From: Desulfarculaceae bacterium
GTDB taxonomy: Bacteria > Desulfobacterota > Desulfobacteria > Desulfobacterales > Desulfobacteraceae
Length of the DNA: 18,381 nt
Direction of reading: 5' to 3'
Assembly (NCBI GenBank): GCA_021737205.1
Contig: JAIPEK010000012.1
Coordinates: 1 to 18,381 of the forward strand
The notes under the pieces were generated by a model. The model worked only from the letters and a program-made list of their open reading frames with translations, had not been told where the DNA came from and did not search any database. Positions 1 through 7,046 of the stretch are shown here, in pieces (position 1 is the first letter of the stretch; each line of letters opens with the position of its first letter). The position numbers were made by a program, and so were the translations under genes.

Positions 1-635
1 ATTGGGCCCACAACAACCCGCATGTGATTTACATGTGGATCGCCATGATTATTTTAATCGTATTCGGCTGGCTTGCCGGAAAAAATGTCAAGCTTGTTCC
101 GCAGCCGTTGCAGAATGTCTTTGAAGTACTGATTTCAGGTCTTGAGGAGTTTATGGTCAGTGTTACGGGCGAAGATGGAAGATGGCTTTTTCCGCTCTGC
201 GCCACCATTTTTATATTTATTTTTCTCGGCAACCTGATGGGGCTTGTTCCCGGCTTCTATCCGCCCACGGCGAGCCTGAATACAACCCTGGCATGCGCTC
301 TTGTCGTTGTACCTTTCAGCTGGGTGGTGGGGGTTAAGTACCATGGTCCGAAATACATCAAGCATTTTCTGGGGCCGGTCTGGTGGATGGCGCCGTTCAT
401 GCTTATCATTGAAGTCATAGGTCACCTGGCCAGGATTCTTTCCCTGTCTTTCCGTCTTTTCGGGAATATGATGGGGCATGAGCTTGTGGTCACGATTCTT
501 CTGTTTCTGGCCGGACTGTTCCTGGCGCCGCTGCCGATCATGGCGCTTGGCATATTTGTAGCCTTGGTACAGGCGTCTGTATTTTTTCTGCTGTCCGTCA
601 TGTACTTTGCAGAAGCCATTGAAGAGGCCCACTAG
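1..635 (+). CDS. atpB: ATP synthase F0 subunit a (5' end outside window)
   Basis: Membrane subunit a of the F-type ATP synthase, which forms the ion half-channels beside the c-ring. The frame is open to the left edge: codons from base 3 read WAHNNPHV before the GTG at 24, so that GTG is an internal valine and the true start lies upstream. The visible part is about 210 residues, close to a whole subunit a. Several hydrophobic helices are present. The family hallmark SLSFRLFGN holds the essential arginine of helix 4, followed by GHELV, and the C-terminus VMYFAEAIEEAH is typical of the family. atpE follows after 129 bases. No F1 gene is in view, so the F0 a/c pair is probably split from the F1 operon, as in many Desulfobacterota. 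Identification is secure; only the N-terminus is missing. Confidence 0.96.
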   Translation, partial: WAHNNPHVIYMWIAMIILIVFGWLAGKNVKLVPQPLQNVFEVLISGLEEFMVSVTGEDGRWLFPLCATIFIFIFLGNLMGLVPGFYPPTASLNTTLACALVVVPFSWVVGVKYHGPKYIKHFLGPVWWMAPFMLIIEVIGHLARILSLSFRLFGNMMGHELVVTILLFLAGLFLAPLPIMALGIFVALVQASVFFLLSVMYFAEAIEEAH

Positions 636-642
636 GTTTTAC

Positions 643-681
643 CCGACCCCGGAAGGATAATGGGTCCGGTACGGGGGTCGG
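643..681 (+). other. Intergenic hairpin between atpB and atpE
   Basis: CCGACCCC at 643-650 pairs perfectly with GGGGTCGG at 674-681 around a 23-base loop. It lies just after the atpB stop and is followed by only a short T stretch (TCTTTT), so it is not a convincing full terminator. A stem here could stabilise or separate the atpE mRNA, which must be translated in excess because the c-ring needs many copies. That role is inference. Confidence 0.4.
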
Positions 682-764
682 ATTTGATAGAGTCTTTTAT
701 ACGGGAAATGGAAGAAGCCCGTGAGTAACATAATTGTTAACTTTAATCAGAAAAGGAGTAAGAA

Positions 765-1031
765 ATGGATTTTTTTATCGCAAGTGTATGGGCGGCCGGT
801 ATCGCCATAGGTGTGGCAGCTTTCGGTTGTGGAATCGGACAGGGTTTCGGTCTGAACGGAGCGGTTAATGGTATCGCAAGAAACCCCGAATCATCCGGTA
901 AGGTTACGGTTACCCTGTTGATCGGTCTTGCCATGATCGAGTCTCTCTGTATTTATGCACTGGTTGTTGCTCTGATCCTCATCTATGCGCATCCCCAGGC
1001 TGCGGCAATCGCAGAGATGATCGCTCACTAG
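765..1031 (+). CDS. atpE: ATP synthase F0 subunit c
   Basis: Proteolipid subunit c, 88 residues, the usual length. It is a two-helix hairpin: helix 1 carries a glycine-rich stretch (GVAAFGCGIGQG), the polar loop is ARNPE (residues 38-42), and helix 2 carries the ion-binding carboxylate E59 in AMIESLCIYALVVALIL. Q26, E59, S60 and Y64 have the same relative spacing as the sodium ligands Q32, E65, S66 and Y70 of the Ilyobacter c-subunit, while the T67 equivalent is leucine (L61). The coupling ion is therefore uncertain. A good ribosome site (AAAAGGAG) precedes the ATG at 765. The gene follows atpB and ends 50 bases before a strong hairpin terminator. Confidence 0.96.
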   Translation: MDFFIASVWAAGIAIGVAAFGCGIGQGFGLNGAVNGIARNPESSGKVTVTLLIGLAMIESLCIYALVVALILIYAHPQAAAIAEMIAH

Positions 1032-1081
1032 TATTGTATGTCGGCCTGCAGTATGGCTGATTCGTAATATGTGGTTTATTG

Positions 1082-1124
1082 AAAAGGGCATCTGATCTTT
1101 CACAGGTCAGTTGCCCTTTTTTAT
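1082..1124. terminator. Shared rho-independent terminator after atpE and the NUDIX gene
   Basis: AAAAGGGCA-t-CTGA (1082-1095) pairs with TCAG-t-TGCCCTTTT (1107-1120), a 13-bp stem with one T:T mismatch, followed by more T residues on the plus strand. The minus strand gives the same stem followed by TTTTC. The stem includes the last codons and stop of the convergent NUDIX gene, so it probably serves both transcripts. Confidence 0.8.
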
Positions 1125-1691
1125 TTCATCAATCCGGAAGGAAAATGTCTCTTTGGTACGATCCCTGAAATATCGGGACAGTGTCTGTTCGATCACCGGA
1201 AACGCCAGAAGGCCCCAGGGGATGTCCTTTTCCGTGAAAAGTTCCACCTCGCTGCTTTCGGGGGTGGGGTGAAAGCGAGTGTCTTTGAGTGAGGCCCGGA
1301 ACAGAAGGTAGATCTGGTTGACGAATACGATATTGTACATGACAAACGGCTCGATCAGATTCACCGACGTACCGGTCTCTTCTTCAGTTTCCCGCAGTGC
1401 CCCCTGCTGTACGGTTTCCCCGTTTTCAAGGTAGCCGGCCGGGAGTGTCCATTTTCCGGAACGAGGCTCTATGTTCCGCCTGCAAAGAAGGATTTGCTCT
1501 CCCCATTCCGGAATGCAGCCCACCACCATTTTGGGATTCTGGTAGTGTATGAATCCGCAAACCGGACAAACGGGTCTCGGCTGATCGTCTCCCCCGGGAA
1601 TTCTGTGCTCCATTCTTGCGGCACACCGGCAGCAGTAATTGATATCCATGGCCTGTCCTTGAAGTATGAAAGGTTCCGAGCTCTCGTTCAT
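1107..1691 (-). CDS. NUDIX hydrolase with N-terminal zinc ribbon
   Basis: Hydrolase of a nucleoside-diphosphate-linked substrate (specific substrate not readable). It has 194 residues. The N-terminus carries a zinc ribbon: CCRC at residues 20-23, then CPVCG near 42-46. The NUDIX domain follows. Its box (G-x5-E-x7-R-E-x2-E-E-x-G) reads GYLENGETVQQGALRETEEE then TG, complete for metal binding, with T in place of the usual hydrophobic residue after RE. Zinc ribbon plus NUDIX is a common bacterial architecture, related in layout to NudC-type enzymes. The start could also be M15 (1649), which has AAGGA upstream; the first ATG has only a weak ribosome site. It is convergent with atpE, divergent from the PilZ cluster, and has no obvious functional partner here. 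Confidence 0.9.
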   Translation of the reverse strand: MNESSEPFILQGQAMDINYCCRCAARMEHRIPGGDDQPRPVCPVCGFIHYQNPKMVVGCIPEWGEQILLCRRNIEPRSGKWTLPAGYLENGETVQQGALRETEEETGTSVNLIEPFVMYNIVFVNQIYLLFRASLKDTRFHPTPESSEVELFTEKDIPWGLLAFPVIEQTLSRYFRDRTKETFSFRIDEIKKGN

Positions 1692-1791
1692 GGTCTTATC
1701 CCGCTTATCGTTTTTTGCTTGCTTGTTAATTTATTATGGGTTATTTTGAAAGTCAAAGAATTGTTGCCAAAAAATAAAACAGGGTTGAATC

Positions 1792-2277
1792 ATGGCTGAA
1801 GATTTCAAAAACCGATCTGAGAAGGATCCTGAAAAAAATGCCGAAGAATCCTTGGAGCTCGAGCCGCTCGAAGAGGATCCGGATTCCGACCGGCATCTTC
1901 GCAAATCCTATCGCCTTCACGTAAAGGACCGGGATGACTGTACCGTAGCCATAGAGAACAATACCTATCCACTGAAAGATTTCAGTCTGACGGGGCTCGG
2001 TGTAAGCATTGAAACAGAGGTGGTCTTCCAGCTGGGAGAGTTTCTGGGGGATTCGATTTCCGGGGTCCGGCTCGACCTGGTGGATCAAACCATGGAGGAT
2101 CTGGAATACAAGATTGTTCATATATCACCGGACACGGATAACCAGATGGTTTGCGGAATGGTGTGGCTCAATCCCACCCCGGAAAAAGAAGAAAAACTGT
2201 ATGATATATTGAAGTCGCTGAAGAATGGGTCCTTGAAACCGGTTGATCCGGATGAAGACGAAGAGCCGATGATATAA
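1792..2277 (+). CDS. PilZ-domain protein 1 (predicted c-di-GMP receptor)
   Basis: 161 residues: an acidic disordered N-terminus (1-35), a PilZ domain (about 36-130) and an acidic tail (DPDEDEEPMI). Both c-di-GMP motifs are intact: RxxxR as RKSYR (R37, R41) and DxSxxG as DFSLTG (D63, S65, G68). PilZ proteins change conformation or partners on binding cyclic di-GMP in the cytoplasm. No output domain is attached, so it should act through a partner protein. The next gene, only 4 bases downstream, encodes a paralogue whose PilZ domain aligns without gaps over 94 codons. No strong Shine-Dalgarno is visible (only AGGG before the ATG). The biological target is unknown. Confidence 0.88.
   Translation: MAEDFKNRSEKDPEKNAEESLELEPLEEDPDSDRHLRKSYRLHVKDRDDCTVAIENNTYPLKDFSLTGLGVSIETEVVFQLGEFLGDSISGVRLDLVDQTMEDLEYKIVHISPDTDNQMVCGMVWLNPTPEKEEKLYDILKSLKNGSLKPVDPDEDEEPMI
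1900..2181 (+). repeat. Tandem PilZ duplication, copy 1 (copy 2 at 2516-2797)
   Basis: The 94 codons from the RxxxR motif to the conserved NPTP align without any gap to 2516-2797. DNA identity is still obvious, for example in TGGAATACAAGAT and TGGCTCAATCCCACCCCGG. This indicates a tandem gene duplication of moderate age. The flanking N-termini differ completely, so one paralogue has gained or lost its N-terminal module. Confidence 0.8.
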
Positions 2278-2281
2278 CAAA

Positions 2282-2851
2282 ATGAATGATGCGGACAAAA
2301 AAGATCTAATGGATGATCTGCTGTCGGGCAAGGACGAGGTTCCGTCCGGGGACCGGGATCTGGACTGCTACATCTACCGGACCGGGGCATCGATTGTAGA
2401 TGGGGATATGGAGATCGAGCTTCAGGCGGATGATATCTCCGAGCAGGATCCAAAGCCGCTTTCAACCGAGAAATTCGAACTTGTCGGTGATGATCGGGAA
2501 ATGGATCGCCCCTCCAGAAAGGCCCCTCGAGTTTATGTCAAAGACCGGCCGGACTGCACTGTAACCATAGAGAATAAAACCTACTCGCTGAAAGATATCA
2601 GTATGTCCGGGCTCGGGGTCAGTATCGAGACGGAGTTTGTATTTCAGCTCGGCGAATTCCTGGGAGATGTCATTTCAGGGATCCGGATCGATCTTTCGGG
2701 TGAATCTTTTGAGGAACTGGAATACAAGATCGTTCATATTTCCCCTGATGCCCGGAACAATCTGGTGTGCGGGATGGTATGGCTCAATCCCACCCCGGAT
2801 AAAGTAAAGCGGCTGTTTGAAATCCTCAAACAGTTGAAGTCGGCTTCTTGA
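2282..2851 (+). CDS. PilZ-domain protein 2 with extra N-terminal module
   Basis: 189 residues. The PilZ domain (about 77-172) keeps both ligand motifs: RKAPR (R79, R83) and DISMSG (D105, S107, G110). The first 35 residues (MNDADKKDLMDDLLSG... DLDCYIYRT) are absent from PilZ protein 1 but recur at the start of the small protein encoded at 2901. This peptide module is therefore shared by two neighbours and may be a docking or localisation segment (inference). The linker 36-76 is acidic. It lies 4 bases after PilZ protein 1 and 49 bases before the next gene, on the same strand, so co-transcription is likely. The ribosome site is weak, and translation may be coupled to the upstream gene. Confidence 0.88.
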   Translation: MNDADKKDLMDDLLSGKDEVPSGDRDLDCYIYRTGASIVDGDMEIELQADDISEQDPKPLSTEKFELVGDDREMDRPSRKAPRVYVKDRPDCTVTIENKTYSLKDISMSGLGVSIETEFVFQLGEFLGDVISGIRIDLSGESFEELEYKIVHISPDARNNLVCGMVWLNPTPDKVKRLFEILKQLKSAS

Positions 2852-2900
2852 AGGTGGATGGCATAATCAAAATCGCCGTACAGATGAACATGATATGTAA

Positions 2901-3242
2901 ATGAATGATGAAGAAGAAAAAAAAGATGTGATGGAAAACATCCTTGCAGGGCGGGATGATCTCTCTTCAAGGCACGAGGAGCTGGACTGTTTTATCTACA
3001 GGACCGATGAGAACGGTTTTCCCAAGGAGGAAAGTCTCCTGGAAAACGGAAAAGCGCCCATCGAGGAAGAACAGAAATGGGAAGTAACAAAGGACAATGT
3101 GACTATTCAAGTCTGGCCGGCAAAAGCACGGATCCGGTTTAAAATTGCAGCCGGAGAGAAAAAACGGAGTATTTCTCTCAAACAGCTGGCGAATGTAGCA
3201 GTTGAGGCTATTATAAAGGAATTACAAAAGGAGGATAAGTGA
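2901..3242 (+). CDS. Small protein sharing the N-terminal module of PilZ protein 2
   Basis: 113 residues, not recognised as a named family. Residues 1-36 match the N-terminus of PilZ protein 2 (MND-x4-KKD-x-M ... LDC[YF]IYRT), while the rest is different: an acidic linker, then a compact segment (VTIQVWPAKARIRFKIAAGE) and a C-terminal helix (SLKQLANVAVEAIIKELQKE). The stop overlaps the GTG start of the ParA-type gene by 4 bases (GTGA), so the two are probably translationally coupled. The shared peptide and the coupling suggest an adaptor between the PilZ proteins and the ATPase, which is inference only. There is no signal peptide or membrane segment. Confidence 0.75.
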   Translation: MNDEEEKKDVMENILAGRDDLSSRHEELDCFIYRTDENGFPKEESLLENGKAPIEEEQKWEVTKDNVTIQVWPAKARIRFKIAAGEKKRSISLKQLANVAVEAIIKELQKEDK

Positions 3243-4195
3243 CTGTTATCGTCTGCCCGAAATGCGCGAAGAAGCACAATATATCCGCAGATATCGTCAA
3301 AAGGAAGCTGCCTTCTGCAAAAAGTTTTATTGCCAAATGTAAAGCCTGCCATAACAGGTTTCCTGTCTCCATAGACCAGCTTGGGGAAAAAGAGAAAAAC
3401 GTAACCGTCGAGCCGGACCGCAAAATAAAAAATCAGCCCGCCAGGAAGCTGTGCATCGCCTTGAGCAAGGGGGGAGTTGGGAAAACCACCACCTCGACCA
3501 ACCTCGGGGCCTGCCTGGCCCTGGCCGGCTACAAGGTGCTGATCGTTGACACTGATACACAGGGCCAGGTTTCTTATCTTCTCGGTAAAAAGCCGAAATC
3601 CGGCCTCACCGAGCTATTGACAGCCGAGCTGGAACCCGAAGAGATCCTGATCAAGGCGAGGGAAAATCTTTGGCTTCTTGCAGGCGGCAAATCTCTGGCC
3701 GGTGTGAAACGGATCATAGACCGGAAAAGCTTCGGTGCCGAGTGGACCCTGCATGAAGCCATGAAACCGTTTGAATACCGGTATGATTTTATTATCATTG
3801 ATACGGCCCCCGGATGGGATCAGCTCAGTGTCAATGTCTTCTTTTACGCCACCGAAGTGCTCGTGCCGGTGGCGCTCGAGTTTATGCCCCTTCAGGGACT
3901 TTCCGAATTTTTAAAGAGCCTGGGATCCATCCAGCGGTATCGGCGGGATGTGGAGCTGAAGTATATCCTGCCTACGTTCATGGATGCCCGGGTCAAAGGG
4001 CCCCAGGAAATCTTCGCCAAACTCAAGCAGTTGTACCCCGAGTATATCTGCAAGCCCATCCGGTACAGCGAAAGTATCAGCGAGGCCCCTTCCTTCGGCA
4101 AAACCATTTTTGAATTCGCGCCCGGGTGTAACGCTTCAGCGGATTACAGGGAGCTTGCCAGAAAGGTAACCCTGGATGATTCACTTCTTCTGTAA
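3239..4195 (+). CDS. ParA/MinD-family ATPase with N-terminal zinc ribbon
   Basis: 318 residues. The N-terminus has a zinc-ribbon-like knuckle pair, CPKC (residues 6-9) and CKAC near 35-38. The P-loop ATPase domain starts near 68: deviant Walker A KGGVGKTT with the signature lysine K77 and catalytic K82, then DTDTQG, then Walker B-like FIIIDTAPG. These are hallmarks of ParA/MinD/Soj ATPases, which switch between ATP dimers and ADP monomers on DNA or membrane to position cargo. There is no ParB or MinE partner next door; instead it sits last in the PilZ cluster. The GTG start is chosen because GGAGGA lies 6-12 bases upstream and overlaps the previous stop. There is no C-terminal amphipathic MinD-like helix that I can see. 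The cargo is unknown. Confidence 0.88.
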   Translation: MTVIVCPKCAKKHNISADIVKRKLPSAKSFIAKCKACHNRFPVSIDQLGEKEKNVTVEPDRKIKNQPARKLCIALSKGGVGKTTTSTNLGACLALAGYKVLIVDTDTQGQVSYLLGKKPKSGLTELLTAELEPEEILIKARENLWLLAGGKSLAGVKRIIDRKSFGAEWTLHEAMKPFEYRYDFIIIDTAPGWDQLSVNVFFYATEVLVPVALEFMPLQGLSEFLKSLGSIQRYRRDVELKYILPTFMDARVKGPQEIFAKLKQLYPEYICKPIRYSESISEAPSFGKTIFEFAPGCNASADYRELARKVTLDDSLLL

Positions 4196-4234
4196 TCGGC
4201 GAGCTTTTTCCGGTCCTCGGCCCGGGAAGCGGAG

Positions 4235-5098
4235 TCAGTCCAGGTTGAACAGGATGTCGTTTTCCCGGTAGGCTTTTTCCAGTTTTTCCTGATGGGCATT
4301 TACGTCTTCCCCCTTTGCTTTGATCACCTCGTTTAACAGGTGGATGATCAGGCACAGCATGGAGGATGAACTTTCATAAAACGGGATGGTTTTGGGCCGG
4401 GTCACCAGATGGTAGTGGGAAAACTGGATCAGCGGACAGGCCATACTGTCGGCGATTACCACGAGTTTCATCCCCAGTTGTTTGGCATATTTGCCCACCC
4501 GGATCAGTTCGTTGGGGTACCTTGAAATGGCGACAATCACGACCACCGAGTCCTCCCTGGCAACGGTGAGCCAGTCCAGCGAGGTACGGTCACTGCCTTT
4601 CAGGATGTTCACGTCTTTTCTGATTTTGGTCATGGCCCACCCCATGTAGTATGCGGCATGGTAAGAGAGTCTGGAGCCGACAATATACACTGAGGCCGGA
4701 GAGCTCAAAAGTTCCACGATTTTTCCGGCCTGGTCACGGTCGATGGATTCGAGCAGGGCTTTGAGATTATCGATCTCCCGGGCCACCGTCTGCTCAAGGC
4801 CGTTTTGCTCCGTGTCGGATATGGTCATTTCTTTCCGTTCCATCAGAGTGAGCTCGGAATCAATGTGTTTCCGCAGTTCGTTTTTGAACTCGGAATAGGT
4901 CGTGTAACCGATCTGCCGGACGAACCTGACCACTGTAGCTTCGCTGACCCCTGCTTTGTCCGCAAGATTCCTTGTTGCCAGAAAAACCGCTTTTGTGGGA
5001 TTGTCCAGTATAAACCGGGCCAGTTTTCTTCCTTTGGGAGTAAGTTCCGGTTCTTTTGCTTCGATGGCAAGACTGAAAGATTTGTCTGAAAAATTCAT
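4235..5098 (-). CDS. RpiR-family transcriptional regulator (HTH + SIS)
   Basis: 287 residues from the ATG at 5098, a normal length for the family. An upstream ATG in the same frame (5287) would overlap the divergent gene and the operator, and GGGGAG sits just before the 5098 start, so the shorter form is preferred. Residues about 15-80 form the RpiR helix-turn-helix (LTPKGRKLARFILDNP ... LADKAGVSEATVVRFVRQIG). Residues about 130-265 form a SIS domain (VYIVGSRLSYHAAYYMGWAM; VVIVAISRYPNELIRV), normally a sensor of phosphosugars or other small ligands. It is divergent from the AOR/ADH genes with a 38-bp near-palindrome between them, so autoregulation and control of the aldehyde/alcohol genes are likely. 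Repressor or activator mode cannot be told. Confidence 0.92.
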   Translation of the reverse strand: MNFSDKSFSLAIEAKEPELTPKGRKLARFILDNPTKAVFLATRNLADKAGVSEATVVRFVRQIGYTTYSEFKNELRKHIDSELTLMERKEMTISDTEQNGLEQTVAREIDNLKALLESIDRDQAGKIVELLSSPASVYIVGSRLSYHAAYYMGWAMTKIRKDVNILKGSDRTSLDWLTVAREDSVVVIVAISRYPNELIRVGKYAKQLGMKLVVIADSMACPLIQFSHYHLVTRPKTIPFYESSSSMLCLIIHLLNEVIKAKGEDVNAHQEKLEKAYRENDILFNLD

Positions 5099-5152
5099 CG
5101 GCTCCCCGCTAAAAATCAATGGAGGTGTCTGGTTTGAATGAAAATTAATCTG

Positions 5153-5190
5153 TTGACAACTTTTGTTACATATGAAAGAAAAAAAGTCAA
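5153..5190. promoter_or_regulatory. Near-palindromic operator between rpiR and the AOR gene (box A)
   Basis: The left half TTGACAACTTTTGTTACAT (5153-5171) and right half ATGAAAGAAAAAAAGTCAA (5172-5190) are inverted copies with 14 of 19 pairs matching and no spacer, centred between 5171 and 5172. The centre lies about 54 bases before the AOR start and 73 before the rpiR start. RpiR proteins bind such inverted repeats as dimers. The left half recurs at 8236 and 15576. TTGACA at 5153-5158 could double as a -35 element, but no matching -10 is clear. Confidence 0.7.
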
Positions 5191-5225
5191 TAATTTTATA
5201 ACCGACTCCCCGAAAGGAATTTTTC

Positions 5226-7046
5226 ATGCGATGGATTGATATTGATCTTTCGGCCGGCAGGGTAACACGGAAAAGGGTCGATGACAAGGTCTGGGAACAG
5301 TTTATGGGGGGCAGCGGGCTTGGTGCGTTTATCGCCTACAGGGAAAAGCTCTGGGAGCATAATCCCCTCTCGCCCGGGAACGTCTTGATTTTTGCGGCAG
5401 GTCCGTTTACCGGTACGAAAATTCCCTGTTCGGGCAGGCATGCACTGGTATCAAGGTCTCCGCTGACCGGAATGTTTGCTGAAAGCGATGTCGGCGGACG
5501 ATGGGGAACCGCCCTTGTAAAATGCGGAATTCACCTGATAACGGTAAGAGGAATGTCCGAGCACCCCGTGTATGCGGAAGTTTCTCCCGGCGGATGTCGA
5601 ATCCATGGGGCAGAGGAGATATGGGGGCTGGATACCTTTGAGGTATCGGACAGGCTGCAGCAGATGCACGGGAAAAAGACCGTTGTGTCCTGTATCGGAC
5701 CGGCCGGGGAAAATCGTGTGCACCTGGCGTCGGTCATGCATGACGGCAGTGATGCAAGGGCGGCCGGCAGATGCGGGCTCGGCGCGGTTATGGGATCGAA
5801 AAACCTCAAGGCGCTTGCTGTTGTGCCGACCGGAGGAAAAGCCCCCCGGCAAAGTGAGGAACTCGGGCAAATCATTCCAGCGCTTACCCGGAAGGTGATA
5901 GACGCAGGAAAGGGATTGAGAAGCTGCGGTACCGCCGGTGGATTTGTCCAGCTTGAGAAAAGCGGGGATCTGCCGGTGAAAAATTTCACCGAAGGCGGGT
6001 TCAGGGCAGCTGATCGCCTGGATGGTTCGCGGGTATCTGAAAAGTACCTGAAAAAAAAGTATTCCTGCGGTGCCTGCCCTGTCGGCTGCGGCCGGGTGGT
6101 GGAGATGAGGGCCCCGCGTTTTGGCGAGGTTCGCGGTGCGGGTCCTGAATATGAAAGCACTGCCTCCCTTGGAAGCTACTGTATGGTGGATGATCTGGAG
6201 GCCGTGGTCAAGGCGAATGATCTTTGCAACCGGTACGGCATGGATACCATTTCCGTGGGCAGCGCAATTTCCTTTGCCATGGAGGCGTTTGAAAAAGGAA
6301 TCCTGACATCGGAAGATTTCGGCGGCGAGCCGCTTTTTTGGGGGGATGCAGAAAAAATGATCCAAATGGTCGAGGCCATCGGCAAGGCGGATGGTATCGG
6401 CCGGCTTTTGGGCAAGGGAGTCCGGCATGCGGCCGGAAAGCTGGGCAGGGGATCGGATCGGTTCGCCATACACGTCAAGGGGCTCGAGCTTCCCGCCCAT
6501 GATCCGAGGGCCTATTTCAGCTCTGCAGTCTCCTATGCCACGTCCAGCCGGGGGGCCTGCCATCTGGCCGGCATGACCCATGTCATTGAAGATGCGGTCA
6601 CCGTGCCTGAAATCGGGATCAGCGAGACCCTGCCCCGCTTTGCCAACGAGGGAAAAGGGTGGGCTGTGGCCCGGATGCAGGATTTGATGGGGGTATATGA
6701 TTCGCTCAAGATCTGCAAGTTCGTCACCGGCACCGTGACCGTGTCCGAACTTGCAGAGTGCCATACCGCAGTGACCGGCAGAAAAACCACGGTGGATTCC
6801 CTGATGAAAGCTGGCGAGCGGATATTCAACATCAAGCGGTTGTTTAATCTCAAATGCGGCATGTCCGGTGAACAGGACACCCTTCCCGGCCGGATTCTTT
6901 CCGAACCCCGGCCGGAAGGTAGCGCGGCAGGAAAGTTGCCGGACCTTTCAAGGATGCTCAAAGACTATTACGAGGCACGAGAATGGGATGAAAACGGCAT
7001 CCCGCTTGAATCCACTGTAGAAAGACTGGAGCTTGACAGGATATGA
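5226..7046 (+). CDS. Aldehyde:ferredoxin oxidoreductase (tungsten/molybdopterin)
   Basis: 606 residues, full length for the AOR family. The enzyme oxidises an aldehyde to the carboxylic acid, or the reverse, with ferredoxin; it binds a bis-pyranopterin W (or Mo) cofactor and a [4Fe-4S] cluster. Visible family features are MGGSGLGA near residue 30, GPFTGTKIPCSGRHALVSRSPLTG, DVGGRWG, and CGLGAVMGSKNLKALAV. The cluster ligands are C281-x2-C284-x3-C288 plus a distant C497 in LKICKF, almost the same spacing as the Pyrococcus enzyme. The C-terminus has the family pattern RLFNLKCG...DTLPGR. The ATG at 5226 follows GAAAGGAAT. The stop overlaps the ADH start (ATGA), so the two are coupled. Physiological substrate unknown; betaine aldehyde is proposed from context. 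Confidence 0.95.
   Translation: MRWIDIDLSAGRVTRKRVDDKVWEQFMGGSGLGAFIAYREKLWEHNPLSPGNVLIFAAGPFTGTKIPCSGRHALVSRSPLTGMFAESDVGGRWGTALVKCGIHLITVRGMSEHPVYAEVSPGGCRIHGAEEIWGLDTFEVSDRLQQMHGKKTVVSCIGPAGENRVHLASVMHDGSDARAAGRCGLGAVMGSKNLKALAVVPTGGKAPRQSEELGQIIPALTRKVIDAGKGLRSCGTAGGFVQLEKSGDLPVKNFTEGGFRAADRLDGSRVSEKYLKKKYSCGACPVGCGRVVEMRAPRFGEVRGAGPEYESTASLGSYCMVDDLEAVVKANDLCNRYGMDTISVGSAISFAMEAFEKGILTSEDFGGEPLFWGDAEKMIQMVEAIGKADGIGRLLGKGVRHAAGKLGRGSDRFAIHVKGLELPAHDPRAYFSSAVSYATSSRGACHLAGMTHVIEDAVTVPEIGISETLPRFANEGKGWAVARMQDLMGVYDSLKICKFVTGTVTVSELAECHTAVTGRKTTVDSLMKAGERIFNIKRLFNLKCGMSGEQDTLPGRILSEPRPEGSAAGKLPDLSRMLKDYYEAREWDENGIPLESTVERLELDRI

Noticed and set aside
4196..4234. Possible terminator between the convergent ParA and RpiR genes
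   Set aside because: Only a short bulged stem (TTCCGG / CCGGGAA) without a downstream T-run on either strand.
5099..5287. Longer N-terminus for the RpiR regulator starting at 5287
   Set aside because: It would run through the operator and into the divergent AOR gene; the ATG at 5098 has a ribosome site and gives the normal family length.
5451..6764. 437-codon minus-strand open frame
   Set aside because: Antisense to the confidently identified AOR gene; its translation shows no domain and its openness follows from the codon bias of the real gene.
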